Part shown: in pieces, positions 1 through 14,157 of the stretch | Numbering within the stretch: the stretch's first letter is position 1 | How the letters are laid out: every line of letters starts with the position of its first letter | DNA from: Micropterus salmoides | Taxonomy: Eukaryota; Chordata; Actinopteri; Centrarchiformes; Centrarchidae | Reading direction: 5' to 3' | DNA length: 64,000 nucleotides | Assembly (NCBI RefSeq): GCF_014851395.1 | Contig: NW_024041373.1 | Coordinates: forward strand, 17,229,697-17,293,696 | Made by a program: the position numbers and the translations under genes | The notes under the pieces: generated by a model | Database searches by the model: none | Seen by the model: only the letters and a program-made list of their open reading frames with translations | What the model was told of the DNA's origin: nothing

Positions 1-2500
1 AACCCCTATTTTGCGTGACTCCTGTTTCAATGAAGATGCACTCTCAAATATAGACTGCACAAACTCATAATTCAGTTTAGTTATCAAGTGACATTTGATC
101 ATTAAATAAAAGAAAATGGATAATAAGCGTCTGCAGGAATCATTAAAATGGAGTTGAATAAATGTCATTTCAAGCATGTGCTAAATCAAATGATTTTCCT
201 ACAGAAACTTTATTCATTTATTATTCATTTAGTATTTCCCAGGACGCCTTGTTGCCTACTTAATTGAAATATCTAAATATCAGTATTTATTCATTCACCC
301 ACTTAGGCCACAAGACTGAAAGCTTCAGTACATGTCAGTTTGACTTTGTGTTGGGATTTTTTTGTCAGAATGCTGTTTTCGAGGTCAAAAATTACCCTTC
401 GAGCTCTACTCATTATTCACATTTGAATGATGAGTTTGTGTTTTTCTGACAAAAATATAAACAGTGCAAACCATGAAGACTATTAGTAGTGTTTGTTTCA
501 CAATATACCTTAATCTGTGTCTGCCTCTCAGTCATCATCTACAGAGTCGGTTTATTCTGCTGCAATCATTATATGCCATAAACACATATACTGTGCTGAA
601 TTAGAATAGCTGGGAAATAGCTAATGAAACCATGAGTATTACCCTTAATTGAGCTATTTTTTTAGGCAGCATTACTTCTACAAACCTTCAGTCTCTCATA
701 GGAAAAATTATATTGTACATATATATTGCATAATTGAGTTAAAGGAGTCCCTTTCCTTCTGCAAGAATGACAGGCTGCCTGAAGCAGAGGTGTTATAGTC
801 TTAAGCGGAGGTGAGTATTACTTCACACAATGGGAAATGGGGAGCTTAAAAGGAATAGAAACACCCACTCCTCTCACAACATAAATTGTGAGTGATTTGT
901 CAGAAAACCCCCAGACTGTCTAAAAGCAGAAGATACTGTAGTTTTCATTTTACTGGTTTTCCAAAATAAATATATGATGAAGAAGGTGCAGTACATGTGA
1001 GTCAGTAGTCAAAACAGTGCGGATCAGTCACGAGGACCCAGTAGTGAAGTATGGTGTAATGATGGAGAAGGGATGCTGGCTTGCCTGAGCTAAATAAATA
1101 ATCTCTGGGCTGCAGAATTGCAGGGGTGTGGGAGGAGGTCTGCAGGGAACATGGAAACAGTAATTAGTAAAGTGAATCCACTCACGTTAAATCCACCTTC
1201 ATTATTTTTCCAGACTTCTGTGATAACTGTCCCATGTGCTATTGCGCTCCCATGTTACCACACCTTTAATAATATTATGTGATAGTGAACATGATACGTG
1301 ACAGAATGCCATTATGCTGACAGATTAGCAACTCTTAAACATAAATAATTTACCGGTCTACAGACTACAGAGCATGAAAACGAATCATTTCTCATCACTG
1401 AATTCACAATTTAAAACTGGTTTAATGAAGCTGTCTCTTGAAATGTATGTGATACCGAATACTTGAAATATGGGGACTAGTGAGCTGAGCAGAACTATTT
1501 TTTTTGTGAATCTCGTTTTAGCTCTTATTCAAGACCATTTTTGTGAGATAGCTGGATGCTTAAAGCATGCAACCATGCAATTACTTTATAGACAATGTCT
1601 AGGGGCTGACAAAAGGAATAACGACAGAAGACGACAGATCTGACAGCGGTGTTGTTCTGAACTTCCCCGTCTCTTTAATAGGTGTTTTTCATAATCAGAA
1701 AAACACAAAGATCCTGCTGCACTCAGTCCACATCATCACGGGCAAAAACACATACAGAGTTCTGTTAATTGGAGAACCTGCTGATTCTTAAATGGGCCAC
1801 TGAATGAAAAGGGCTCAGGGGCCATCTTTAACCGGGGCAATGAACTGCAAAGGCCACAGAATTAACAATTGCAGCTGTGTAGGAGAAAGCATATGGTCCC
1901 TTTTCACTGAGCATGTCTGTATAAGGGAAATCAGTAGTATCACACTCACAGGAATTCATTTCTCCCTCTCGCACTCTACTTTCTCACATATGCACATCAC
2001 TGTTACATCAGTCCACAGCAGCCCTGTATCCCATTCATGTACCGTAAAGCAGCAGGGAAGCAGGAGAGCTGGAGTGCTTTAATGAGCAGCCTTTGTAAGA
2101 GCAGTCTTTTTATAGGGATTTTCTAACAACCAGCTGTTCATACTCACATGCAATTGACCAGTTGTAATCCAAAAGGATTGTTCTTACATTCCACTACACA
2201 AAGAGGCTGGTCTTAATAGAGGTGTACATTATGTCAAATCTTTAAAAACAGAATAGGCTGAGTAGGCTACTGTAGAATTGTGCTATATGACCTACAAATC
2301 CACCCATAGGAATTTCATGTGAATATTAAAGAGGTACACCAGTCCTCACTGGGATATTATTTGATAGGGTTTTCAGCATCAGAGAGACTACTAATCAATA
2401 AAAATCCTGTCAACTCTGAGGATGATGGGAGGAATTCTCCAAGGTGCTGAAAAGTGTCCCCAACCTCAACAGGGGGAGGAAACAACGGGACACATCCGCC
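1..2500. other. Upstream intergenic sequence of pcsk2
   Basis: AT-rich sequence without any open frame that resembles a protein. Short frames, such as one at 1804-2082, have no recognisable domain and no splice context. It may hold distal control elements of pcsk2, but none can be recognised by eye. Confidence 0.6.
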
Positions 2501-2504
2501 GGAG

Positions 2505-2525
2505 CCCATTGGTACAACGTCACGC
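2505..2525 (+). promoter_or_regulatory. pcsk2: Possible pcsk2 proximal promoter: inverted CCAAT box and CRE-like half site
   Basis: An inverted CCAAT box (ATTGG at 2508-2512) is followed five bases later by ACGTCA (2517-2522), a cAMP-response-element half site, within a locally GC-rich stretch about 340 bases before the start codon. Spacing and composition fit a TATA-less neuroendocrine promoter. The transcription start cannot be placed from sequence alone. Confidence 0.35.
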
Positions 2526-2857
2526 GCAGTAACTACCCGAGCAAGTAAGGTAAATGAATTACAGATGAGAGGAGGAGGAGAGATAGAAAGCTGAGGATGC
2601 AGGTTTGGTCCACAACACGCAACCTCCCGACTCGAACCACACAGCAGGAGCGGCTACACCTCGGTGAAAGACAACTTCCAGTGGTCTCAGCAGCTGACGA
2701 GGAGGAGATGCGCTCAGAAAAGCTTTGATTCGACCCCTTCACATCCTCCTCCTCTTCTTCCTCCTCCTCCTCCTGCCATCTCTAGCGAGGAGCATCCCGC
2801 ACGGTGATTTCACTCCGACGGGCAGGCAGACAGGCGGATTGACACAAGCCAGACACG

Positions 2858-3034
2858 ATGCGTCCCCGACATGGGACAGCTGTGGGATTTATAGTGCTGC
2901 TGAACGCGCTGCTGCTTGCGACGCAGGCTGCAGAAGGAGTCTTAACGGACCATCTTCTGGTTCAGTTGCGTGAGGACGCACAGGATGAGGCGCACCAACT
3001 TGCAACACAACATGGGTTCCAGAGTGCCCGAAAG
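2858..3034 (+). CDS. pcsk2: pcsk2 coding exon 1 (residues 1-59)
   Basis: Encodes the start methionine, a signal peptide with the hydrophobic core [15 protein letters not shown], and the first part of the prodomain (LTDHLLVQL...[11 protein letters not shown]). It ends in phase 0 at AAG before the donor GTAGAG. The frame runs on only six codons into the intron before a stop. Confidence 0.95.
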
Positions 3035-6000
3035 GTAGAGATGCACGGATAAAAATTGTTACGCATTGCTGGCACTATAAGCTGTTTTTTCTCTCTTGAG
3101 GAAGCTAAACTTTGATTGACTGATTTATTATTGCCAATACTATTATTCAGATTCACTTAAACATAAACCTATGTGGCAGCGTGTCTGTCCTTTCTCACTA
3201 TCGGGAATAGTGAAGCATATAGGCTACTGTATTTAGCAACAGTAGAAAAGATACTGAGAGGCTTCTCTCGGTTTTCTTTTGCTTTGACTTCTTTACACCT
3301 TAGCTTAATTTGATGACGTCATGCCTACTAAAATGCAGGCCCTGGTTAGTAGGTTGCCCATCAGCCTATGGCCCTTGGGGATTATATCTCAAGAGGCATC
3401 AAATTTCAGTGTCCTATAAAGCAAAACACACTTGGACCTTTTTTTCTGCGAAACAACCTTTATATCAGCAGGATCACAACAAGATGTAGTGGTGTGATCT
3501 CCCCTGAGAATTTGATTTATTCCATCTTTTTATGTTTGGTCACTAAATTCCACGCATGAGTTTGGAGAATCCTAGGAGTACCTGGTTTGTTAAAAGGGGG
3601 TAACCCTTTTTACAGGAAATGTTATGATGTTAATAAAACCTTTCTCTGTCTCATACACAGTGCATTCACAAAGCCTACATGGCCTTCCATGCAGACATGG
3701 CGTTTTACTCACCTGAGACAATATGTCTTATTAAATAGCTTGACAAATGCAGCAGGCATCACAACATGTCATGAGATGTAATGAGCCATTTATGGCCGAC
3801 CAATGGAAATAATTCCCTGACAGTGTGTGTGCCTTGTCACATGTCAAAATAAATGTGTGGGTGAAATTGGCTGGAGCCACAGCCAGTGAGGCGTAGCAGT
3901 GAACAGAGGGGGTGTCTGCGCTGTTCTGAATGAGGATTTTCTTTTTTAAATCTCCACAGCAAAAACAATACTGGTTCAATCTGTAACTCATCATAATGTG
4001 ATATCTGTGTGAGCTAGTTCCTTTGCTTGTAGGCACTCACCCCCAATCTCCCACCTCACCCCATCTTCTGCCCCCCTGCCTCCCAGGTTATGTAATCAGC
4101 AGCTATATTTGTCTTAATGGGATATGCACCGTTAAACAATGTCTGTTTCATTTGAATTATCTTCTATTGTTACTTAATTAACTAGACTGGGACACAGAAT
4201 CGGTACACATACAAATGTGAGCACAAAGACACATAAAAGAGACAAACAGATCTGTGATCAGCCAATATTCAAATAAACCTTAATTAATAAAAGAGCATTC
4301 AGCGGAAGTGCAGAATTTGTATTTGCTATTTTGTTATTTGTGTCATATATGAGCTTTTGACTCTTTTCTTGACAACAATGGTAGAATTGAAGAGCAGTGG
4401 AAGATAATAATAATAATAATCCTCGTCCTTCCATAAGAATTTCATTTTCACATTAGATCTGACAGGCTCATCTGAAAGCATTTTTATTTATTTTTTTGAG
4501 GATTGACCTGGACCCTGGCTGTTACTAAAGCATAAGGGGGTCTTTAATCTGTGCACAGTGCCGGAGGGAAAGCTCTGGATGATGCATCTCATTTCCCTGC
4601 TCTTGTCTCATTTATTATGGTTGATTCCACCACTGTTCTTCAGTGCCTTAAAATAGACCTGCGAGAAATCCGGGGAATCAGTGCCCTTGTTCCCACCTGG
4701 AGGATGACCTGTCCTTCTCCTCCATTTATGATATTGTGTTTTTTGTATTTGCCATTCAGACACTTTCTGATTGCTGCCTATGTGTTTCTTCTCATTTCTG
4801 CTTCTGATCCATCTTCTTCTCTTGCTTTTTTTACCCAGCTTCCCTTTGGAGAGGAGCTCTTTCACTTCTATCCTCAGGACACTTCAAAGAGGCGGAGCAA
4901 ACGCAGTGCCCGCAGCAGACAGCGGCTCCAAAAAGACCGCAGGGTAAGCATACATGCAGAGATGCACACTGAGGAACACATGTACGCATGTGCCTTGTAG
5001 CATGGCTCCCCAATCCCTTTGCATGACAATGGTTATTTTGAGTCTGGTGTCCAAAATCAGGGCTTTGACATTACAGTAAGAAAGTTGGAGGCAGCTAGCT
5101 TGCAAAAGTCAAAATATTTATTACAGCAGCTGATCCTCATCCTTCCAATGATAACAGAGGACTGTGGAACAATTGAAATTATTCCAAATGTTTGGAATTT
5201 CATTCTGAAAATAAAAATCGCCTGAATAATAATAATAAGTAAATGTTGATGAGTTTTGGTTGTTATGTGGAATACACTCTTTGTTATAGATTTGTTGGCC
5301 ATGGTACAGACACTTAAACCATGGCATGGTCTGATGTCCATAACACTGTAGACCTACTATTATCATCATAAGCTGCATCACAGCCTAAGATCCTTTCTGT
5401 TTTCTGACTTTCTTTCTGTCTAGTCTAAAGAAAAAGAGCAGCTGTGTTTTTGTAATCAGGGCAAATCAAAACCCCTATGGAATGCCACTAATTCAATATC
5501 CAGCTCTAAATCACTTATTAAAAGTCTCTTTTATAGACTTGCCTTTTGGTGATAGTTTAACATTTGTTTTCTAAATATTACTTTGAATGTTAGTTAGTTT
5601 ACATTTTTGTATTACAAGATATGTGTTTATGCCTTCCTGTGAAGACATATAAATGAAGTAGGCCTTGTTGTTGTTACAGTAGGTAGTATTTGTATTGTAA
5701 TTGAGATATGACGTTAAATTATCGTAAGGTGTTCTAATATGCTAATATTATATAATTTATAATTACACTTAGATTTTATTTTCAATGACTTTTAAGTTAT
5801 AAGCTGTAATCATGTATGTGCCAGTACATATTTTGGATGTGGATGGAGTGATGTACTAGTCATAAACATTTATTTTACTTCATTAGTAGTTACTTAAACT
5901 TCACAGGTGGTCTGCATCTACGGATTATTTTCATTAACAATTCATCTGCTCATTATTTACTCAGTTAATCATAAAAACATTGGTCTATCCCAGGTCCATC

Positions 6001-9000
6001 ACATCATTCCCCAAAGCTCAAGGTGACGTCCTACACTTGCTTTATTCTTTCTGACCAATAGTCCAAAAACCCAAAGAAATTCAGTTTACGGTAACGTAAG
6101 ACGAGAAAAATCAGCAAATCCTCACATTTTAGTAGCTTGAACAATGACTTCAACGATTAATGTTATGTCATTTGACTTCATAATATAAACACAGAGATAT
6201 GCTGTGTCTTCAAGCTCTTAGTTCTGTTGCTTAGTTCTGTCCACTGTAGGAGACGGTGAAAGTGGAGGTCTTGCTGCAGACAATCAACTAACCTCTGTAA
6301 CTGCAGTTGTGAGAGGTGCTAATGAAAATAAATGTGAGCCACTCCACCGAGCTAATACAGCTAATGGAAGTGAGACAGTAAGGATATGGGCAGGTCTACG
6401 TTCCAGATGCTGGGTTTTAATCAGATACTCGACATGCTCATATGCAAACCTGCAGTGATTGATTTCTGTGCATCTCTGGAATGGATGAGGTCAGCAAGTC
6501 GGATTTAACGTCGCCTGTATGTCATCCTGAAGTGTCTTACTCCCATCTTTCAAGGTAGTACGGTAGACATATCTCAATATTACACCTGCAGTTCTATCAT
6601 AAAGACAGAGTGTCTACGTTCTGTAGTAGTCTGTTATAAATAAATTTAAGGAGTCATGACACACTCATTTAACATATAAAAACATGCTTATTTAAGTAGC
6701 AGCACTGAATGTAGTGTAGAGTATACTGGATGTCCCAGAAGTCCTGTTCTTTGTTGGACTCTATTAGTGGAGCATGTTGACCCACATCTGACTCACCCAC
6801 TATCTGGTCCTAGTATTCCTCTGCATCTTTCTCTATGCTTACTTGTCCTGTTACATGTCTCATCAAAAACTGGTTTCAAAAGAGATTTCTATTCATCCAC
6901 ACTGTGGTGCCTACACCCTAGCCATCCACCCATCCATCCATGAGTCCTTCCTCCCATATTTTTTTAAACATGAGACAAATACTTTCAAAAATCTGTTGAA
7001 GGTGTTCTGGGAGGTAGGTGGGAAACAAACAAAGGTGGAAAATGGAAATAAATGCAATAAATCTTTGTGAATGAGCAGCACCCCTTGACCCTGAAAGACA
7101 CACGCTGGGGGAAAGCCAGGAGGAAAATGAGGACAAGGAGAAAGGAGAGAGGCAGCACAGCTCTTTGATTTAAATGTGAACCGAAGCATTGTGAGTTGTG
7201 AGCAGGCAGTGGGCAAAGGCGGAGAGTGATGGCGGTGCATGGGCACTGTTTGATGTTGTGAGTGGGCAGTATGACATGCTGTCTCAAGGGAAATACCAGC
7301 TCTCCTGCCAAGTGATGGAATAAATTGATGAGGAGTGGAGAGAAGTGGGGGGGGGGCAGCTATAATGTAGAAAGTGCTGGTCTTTTCCCTCTGAATGGGA
7401 GTGAAATTATGTGATGACAAATGTAACATGAGGCCAATTTTAAAATGATAAAAAAAAAAAAAAATCCTCCAAGACAGAAGATAAATATGCAAATATAGTG
7501 ATTTCATTTTTTTCAGGGCTGACTTATCATTTAAAGGACTTACTGACTGGTTGATTTACACCGTGTGTGCACCTCCCGATTGCTTAGAGTATGCCATAAA
7601 AGAAAGATCTGGATGAATAGGCTCTGGCCACTTTAAAAGGCCATCTTAAGTGCTGCTCTGCTCTCTTATCTGTGGCGGTAAACACACAGGACAATGCCTG
7701 TTTCTTTCAGTCACACTAGAGTGAATTTGCTAAGGGTAAGCACAAGAGGAACATTTAGCCATAGGGACCATTTTAAAATGTAGCTTTGAAACAGCGGAAA
7801 AGACATTGTGTTTTTTTTTAATTATTAGCATCACTAATTTAGGTATGAAAATAGAATCCAAGTCAATGAGACGTTGAAGGTATAGATTTAGTGTTGACAA
7901 TTTAATGAAAAGAAAGTCAAGTTTCTATTACACCTGAACACACATACAGAGACGGAGAGAGACAGAAAATGACCTAAACCTTGAAATGAAATAAGTGAAC
8001 TTGAGACCTTTGTGACACGCAGATTGTTGGCACTTCACTTCAGGCTTGGTTTAGCTATTGCCAGACGCTAATAGATTAAATGACTCGTCCTTCCTTTACC
8101 TTTCGTCAACCTCTTCAGTTTTTCCAAATTTGTGAAGATGGCTATTTGATGAAAGGAAGTGGGATGCAATCTCAAATTAGAGTAGAGTGGAGTTGATAGC
8201 CTACCATTGATTACTGTTGTCCTCCCAACTACTGCCACCAGCTAATCAAGCACCTGAATTTCATCTAAGACATTTATCCCCATCATTTATATGCTCTGTC
8301 CTATGTTATCTTCTAGTGCTCGATGAATGCTATTGTGGCAGCTTTCAGGAAGTATTTGTAATCCAAAACACAGCTGTTCATCCGTCTAAGTGCTTTTGAT
8401 GATTCAAAAGAAACGCACGCTTCTTCGTGAGTGTAATTGCTGTGGCTTTTTGTTGAAAATGTTCAGAGAGGGGAAAAAAACTCTGTCTCTTGTGTGGCAG
8501 GTGAGTTTGGAAGCCTTGGCCCCAGCTGCAGCCCCTCTGATTAGGAGAAAAAGAATAGCCCTTTTGATTTGCATGATGTTCTGCCTTCATGGTACAGTAG
8601 CACACAGCTGGGTTTGCTGATTTCCATGTGCACAAGAGCAGCGCTCGCCTACATTTCACCCATCATAAGAAATCCCATTTACTTATGTCTTTCGAGCACA
8701 GGCTCGGTTTCGCACCTGGATTTCATTTTGCTTTTTGAGTGATCCTTTTAGAAAATGTTTTGGGAGATCATTGCTAACTTTAAAGTGACCATTACCCATC
8801 ATTTCATTTGATATCTTCCCCAGGTGAAGAATGTCTTCGAGCAAGAGGGTTTTAGTCGTCAGAAGCGAGGCTACAGAAATATCAATGATATTGAAGCCAA
8901 CATGAGTGACCCTTTATTCACCAAACAGTGGTATCTGGTGAGTAATCAGCCAAGCAGCTGTCTGCATGCCGCCTGACCTTTAGGACACAACCCACATTCT

Positions 9001-12000
9001 CTCTCCTTAATTAGTCATGGGCAAGGCATATTCCCCACTACTTTCTGAATCAACGTTATTCATTCTTTAATTAGCCCGACCAATACCCTCAGTGCCATCT
9101 CATTGCCGCCTAGTTTCCTCCCCTCTTGTTTACCCTAACTGGCAAGCGTGACTTTTACGCCACGGCAAGCTTGCCGTCATTCATCTGGCGTGTCAGATGA
9201 ATGTGCTGGATCGCTGACATTTACTTCCCCTTCTTCTCACCTTCTCTCACCGCCCCCCGCCCCAGTCCTTTTCCGTACCCCTCCCGCACACACACACTCA
9301 CACACATACATCCTCCATGTTGATTCATTTTCTAATGGTGGCTCACCTGGGAGCCATGACTCATGGATGTTCTCCATATTGTCTGAGTGATTAGATAAAC
9401 ACAGGCCAGGCGGATGGGACCCCCGGGCTGGATCTCAATGTGGCTGAAGCTTGGCAACTGGGCTTCACGGGCAAAGGAGTTACCATCGCAATCATGGACG
9501 ATGGTGAGTATGAAGTGGTGTTGTTTCTTACCTTTGAGCGCTGTCTGAAGGCACTCAATAATACCAGAATATATATCTGCATAATATAATATATAATTAA
9601 TAGTAACACATAGTTGCTTTCATAGTTGCAATATGTATGGTGATCATTGATATGTTTGTGTATAATGTGTTACAAAGAATAGGTGTTGGTTCAGACTGAT
9701 TTGTCATTATCTGATTAAGGTTATTCAAATAGTGATGTATTACAAGACAAAGGACCAAGTTTTCATTGCAAAATATCAAAACTTTCCAGATGTTGTGGGA
9801 TTTTCCAAAATGTATCTGTATATCTTGAGAATTAAAATCAGCAAACAAGGAGTTAATAAAAAACAGTTTTGCTTTGTCAAGTTTTATTCAGAAGAATTAG
9901 TGTTACTGTGTCACTGTTAGATGTCAATTCACTTGTTCACAATTCACAATGCAAGGCCTTTGCCTACATCCAGTCTAAACTGATATTTAAAAATGGTACA
10001 CTTAGTACAGGTCATTTAAATGTGCACAATAACTAGGGGCAGGAAAGTTAGTGGCAAGATAGTGTAGGAGTAAGGTGTGTAAATAGGTATTAGATTAACT
10101 TTCACAAATACAGAATTACAAAGTAGAAATAAGTAAAAGTAAATAAGTAAAATAATCCTATAAATAAACAGGCACAACAAGGCATGTTCAGATGTCCTGT
10201 TTAAAACCTAAAGATATTTGAGAGGCTGGAACCAGAAAATGATGATTAATTATCTATTGATCAATTCATTAACTAACAAATCGTTTCAAGGGTATTCATC
10301 AGAATATTCAATTATTCATTGATATCACAATGCCATTAAGAACAAAACTGGATAAATAAATATGTAACAGGAGTAAGAACTTGAGGTCATGCTATCCTGT
10401 GTTAAAGCACTCCCTCTCTACCTTAATTATATCTCTGATTAATGTCAAAATCTCATTTCAGGCATCGACTATCTACATCCAGACTTGGCATCAAATTATG
10501 TGAGTACTTCATTGTTATTGAATTTCATACTTTCCTTCATTTCCTTGAACTGAATCAGGGTTTCAGGTGGTGGATTTCATGGGCTTTGTGCGGCGTGCCA
10601 TTGGCAGTGACAGATGCTTTCCAAGTTGCCTTCATGGTTGCCGAGTCTCCTTGTATTCCTGGAGGACGCAGAGACAGGCAGACGGCCAGCCAAGCTGTTT
10701 AATGTTAATGCACACTGCACTGTGGCAGGCACAATGGCAGGCCGATCTGTCACAAGCAGCGATAATGCCAGGGTAGTTGGCGCTGTATAATGTGATGCTC
10801 TATCTCCAGAATACTGATAAAACCTTAAAGGACAAGTGGGATTGCTAAATGGAACAAGGAAATGCCAACGGCTTAGTTTGATTTGACTGGTAAGTTTGCA
10901 GGTCCGTCAGTAGGACTGCATTGCGCTGTGATCTTGAATCCAAGGATGCAGAAATGCAAACCTTTCAGAGAAACTGAGGCGTTGTTAAAGAGTGAGTCAT
11001 TGCGCTTTGTTGGCCTCCCTTTTGACAATTATGTCCTTTAATCATTTATTAAGAAATGCCAGCAGCAACATACTTATCTCACCTTTTTGTTAATATATAT
11101 CGTTGCAAAGAGTACTCTCTGTTTTGCTTTTCCGCTTAAGCTCATATGCACACTCTGTGATCCTTTTAAATGTTGCTTGCATAAGGGAGTTTTTTTTTGT
11201 ACGCTTACCACTATGTTTGCCTGCCCTAGCATGTTTCTTGCCTGTGCACAAAGATGAGCTTTGGCCCAAAAATAACACTCAGCCCCAGCTGGGGTGATGC
11301 AGGAGCACACTCCACTGGATTGATGGATCTTGCTGTGCATAGATCTAAACTGTGTGTTTATTTGTTTGTGTGAGTGAGTGTGCATGCCAGTGAAGAAGAC
11401 ACTGTGTATGTAATCCTGTTTTGTTACTATCGCCACTGTGTCTTGCACACCCACAAAAACCTTGTACTATCAGCTAAATTCAAACATAGACAATAGAAGG
11501 AAATGTCATTTTGGGTTCATTGCATTACGTTAGACTCAGATTTGTTGTGTGCATCTGCTTTGAACAACCAAATGTTATTGCTTCTTATTTTTCAAGATGC
11601 CCATTTGATATGACGATCATAGTGTAACAGCTTATGAGATACATTTCCATATAGTGAATCAGTTAGATTCTCTGTGTCCTGAGATAAGGAATTTCTAACT
11701 TGGAAGTTAAATGTCATGACACATTTATCTGCCCATGCTAATAGTCAATACTATATATGATTATTGCATAAATACATACATTTATACAGATTCTAGAAAG
11801 TGATATATAATATTTGATGTATAGTTTGACGGTATTTAATATCAGATGGCAGCAGTGTTGGACATCACTGAAGCACAATTGGTTGGATTCTTTATAAGAA
11901 TATGAAGTTGAGTTTCACCTAATTCCTGCTCCAGAGTGTGCCTTTACTCTTTTTTATCTCCATGCTTGCCGGCACCTGATCAATACTGGGATTGTGTTTA

Positions 12001-14107
12001 CCTGCTGCATTATTTGGTCACATCGATCAGTGGAGGAACATTTTGGTTTCTGTCTCAAAGAGAAATGTGCAAAAAGAGCGGAGGTATGTTATTTGGTTTT
12101 GTGTCCCTTGTGAGTGTGACTCTTGGACGTTACCATGACAACCGGTATGAGGTCACCATGAAGTTTATCTCATATTTTGTTTGAACGCTGGAGGGCTAAC
12201 AGGCCGGGGATCAGGCAGGTGGCTAGCCGAGCAGGGTGTGGAGCAAACAGGTATGGACGCAGGGTGAAGATCAGGCTGAGGCCTAGCAGGCCTCATGCTA
12301 AGCCCAGCATGAGGAACACAGGAGGAATTCTTTTGAGAAGGGCCAGCTCTAAAACCAATCTTGCTACACCTGGAGCTTTCATAAAGCAAGGCCGTTGGTC
12401 CAGAGCTTTGTCAAAATAGGCAGTCGTCTCTAGTCTCTTATGAAAATCCTCAGTTCTTAACTACAAAAATAGTGTCCATTATTGCTCTCACCTTGGACAA
12501 ATCTTCCAGGGAAGGGTAAATATCCATTTCTGGTCGGATTATTCTGTCAGAGGTCAAGAGGTTGAGGACCCAAACGCAGGACGCCAGAGCAGTGTAGGTT
12601 CAGTTCAAAATGTTTATTATAACCAAGAACAAGCACACTTGCAAGCAATGGCAGAGTCTGAGACAAATCCAAAGAAAACCACATGAAACAATAATCCACA
12701 AACAGGCTAGGAAGACAGGAACATGAGGCGGCAACAAACACCAGTGACAGAGAATCAATAAGCTACAATAATCTGACACAGACCTAACAGAACACAGGCA
12801 TTAAGTAATAGATCTAACGAGCACGGGGGGAGTCAACAGGTGAAAGACATGAGGGACTAATAAGAAACAGGAACAAGCTAGACACAAACACCAGACACTC
12901 ACTACTACAAAATAACCCAGGAAGTAAAGCATGCGACAACAAACCAGGACCAAACCAAAATGCAGAATACAAACTGAACACTCAATAGATGAAAACCAAA
13001 CTGAATATGGAATAAGCAGACAGAACACTGAACACAAGGCACTGGCAACTGATACAAGAGAAGAAACAAACAGGAGCTGGAACACAGAACAGACTGAAAA
13101 CTAATCATACAGATAGACTACAAACTTAACAGGGAAAACAGACTGAACTAAACAGAACACAGAGCAGACATGGGCATAATAACAACAAACACAGAAGTAC
13201 ACAGGCCAGGAGCAAACACTAAGACATGAACTAACCTGGTTGCTCACAGGACACCAGAGGAAGAGCAGAGTTTGATTTATAACAGATGATATCAGCTTGA
13301 GAAGCACAGCAAGTGATTCATGGACATGCCCCTCTGTCATTTATTACCGGGGCACAGCACTTTTCACTCCATTTAATAAAAAAACTCCTGCTCCTGACAT
13401 GAGCACAAAACCTGCTTGGGAGCAGCATGTTCTCTCTTCACAAATCCTGTGAGTAATGAAAACATTAATTAGTAATTCTTAGACTTTTCGCATTTTTTGG
13501 CACCAGCAGCTACATATATTTCAAAGAAAAAGACAAACAAAGAGGAATAATCAGAAGTGAGAGAAAGAGATTGCATTTACCTTATATTTATTATCTCCTT
13601 AAACAATTACAGAGGTATGAAACTCTCTCTACAGTTACTTCATCATGCAACCCCAGTCACCATTCTCCTTTCCTCTAGTTACCTGCTCCACATTGTGATA
13701 ATTACAGTGTTTCTCCATTGGGTCAGTAAGCTTTTGCCGATTTGCTTTCCTTTTGTCACTGACTGAGTCATCTCCTCTAAATGCCAGCCAGCAGAGCTGT
13801 CAAGACCGAGGGTGGAGGGGAAAAAAGCACACAAAGATTGATCTGATGTGTTTGGTTCTATGGCCAATGAACACGGCTATGGCTTCTCCATACTCATGAC
13901 AATAGAAAGCACCTTTTACTGGCGACTCAGAAAGAATAGACACCACTCCAAGTGACATGAGTAACTGGTGAAGGAGAGATTACAAAAGGCTGCAGTAGCC
14001 TGAATGAGCTTTGGTAGTATGTTACAGAAAAAACTGTAAGCGTGAGACTTTCCCAAGGATGTCTGGTAAATATCATGTCATTATATGTGTGTGTATGTAT
14101 GTGTGTA

Positions 14108-14157
<50 letters not shown>

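Noticed and set aside
6911..7507. 198-codon minus-strand open frame
   Set aside because: It has no domain and low-complexity Ser/Phe/Leu content. It lies inside pcsk2 intron 2, without splice or start context.
12165..12419. GC-richer patch with frames on both strands
   Set aside because: Internal GCAGG/CAGGC words create the frames. I could not support a gene or define a repeat unit.
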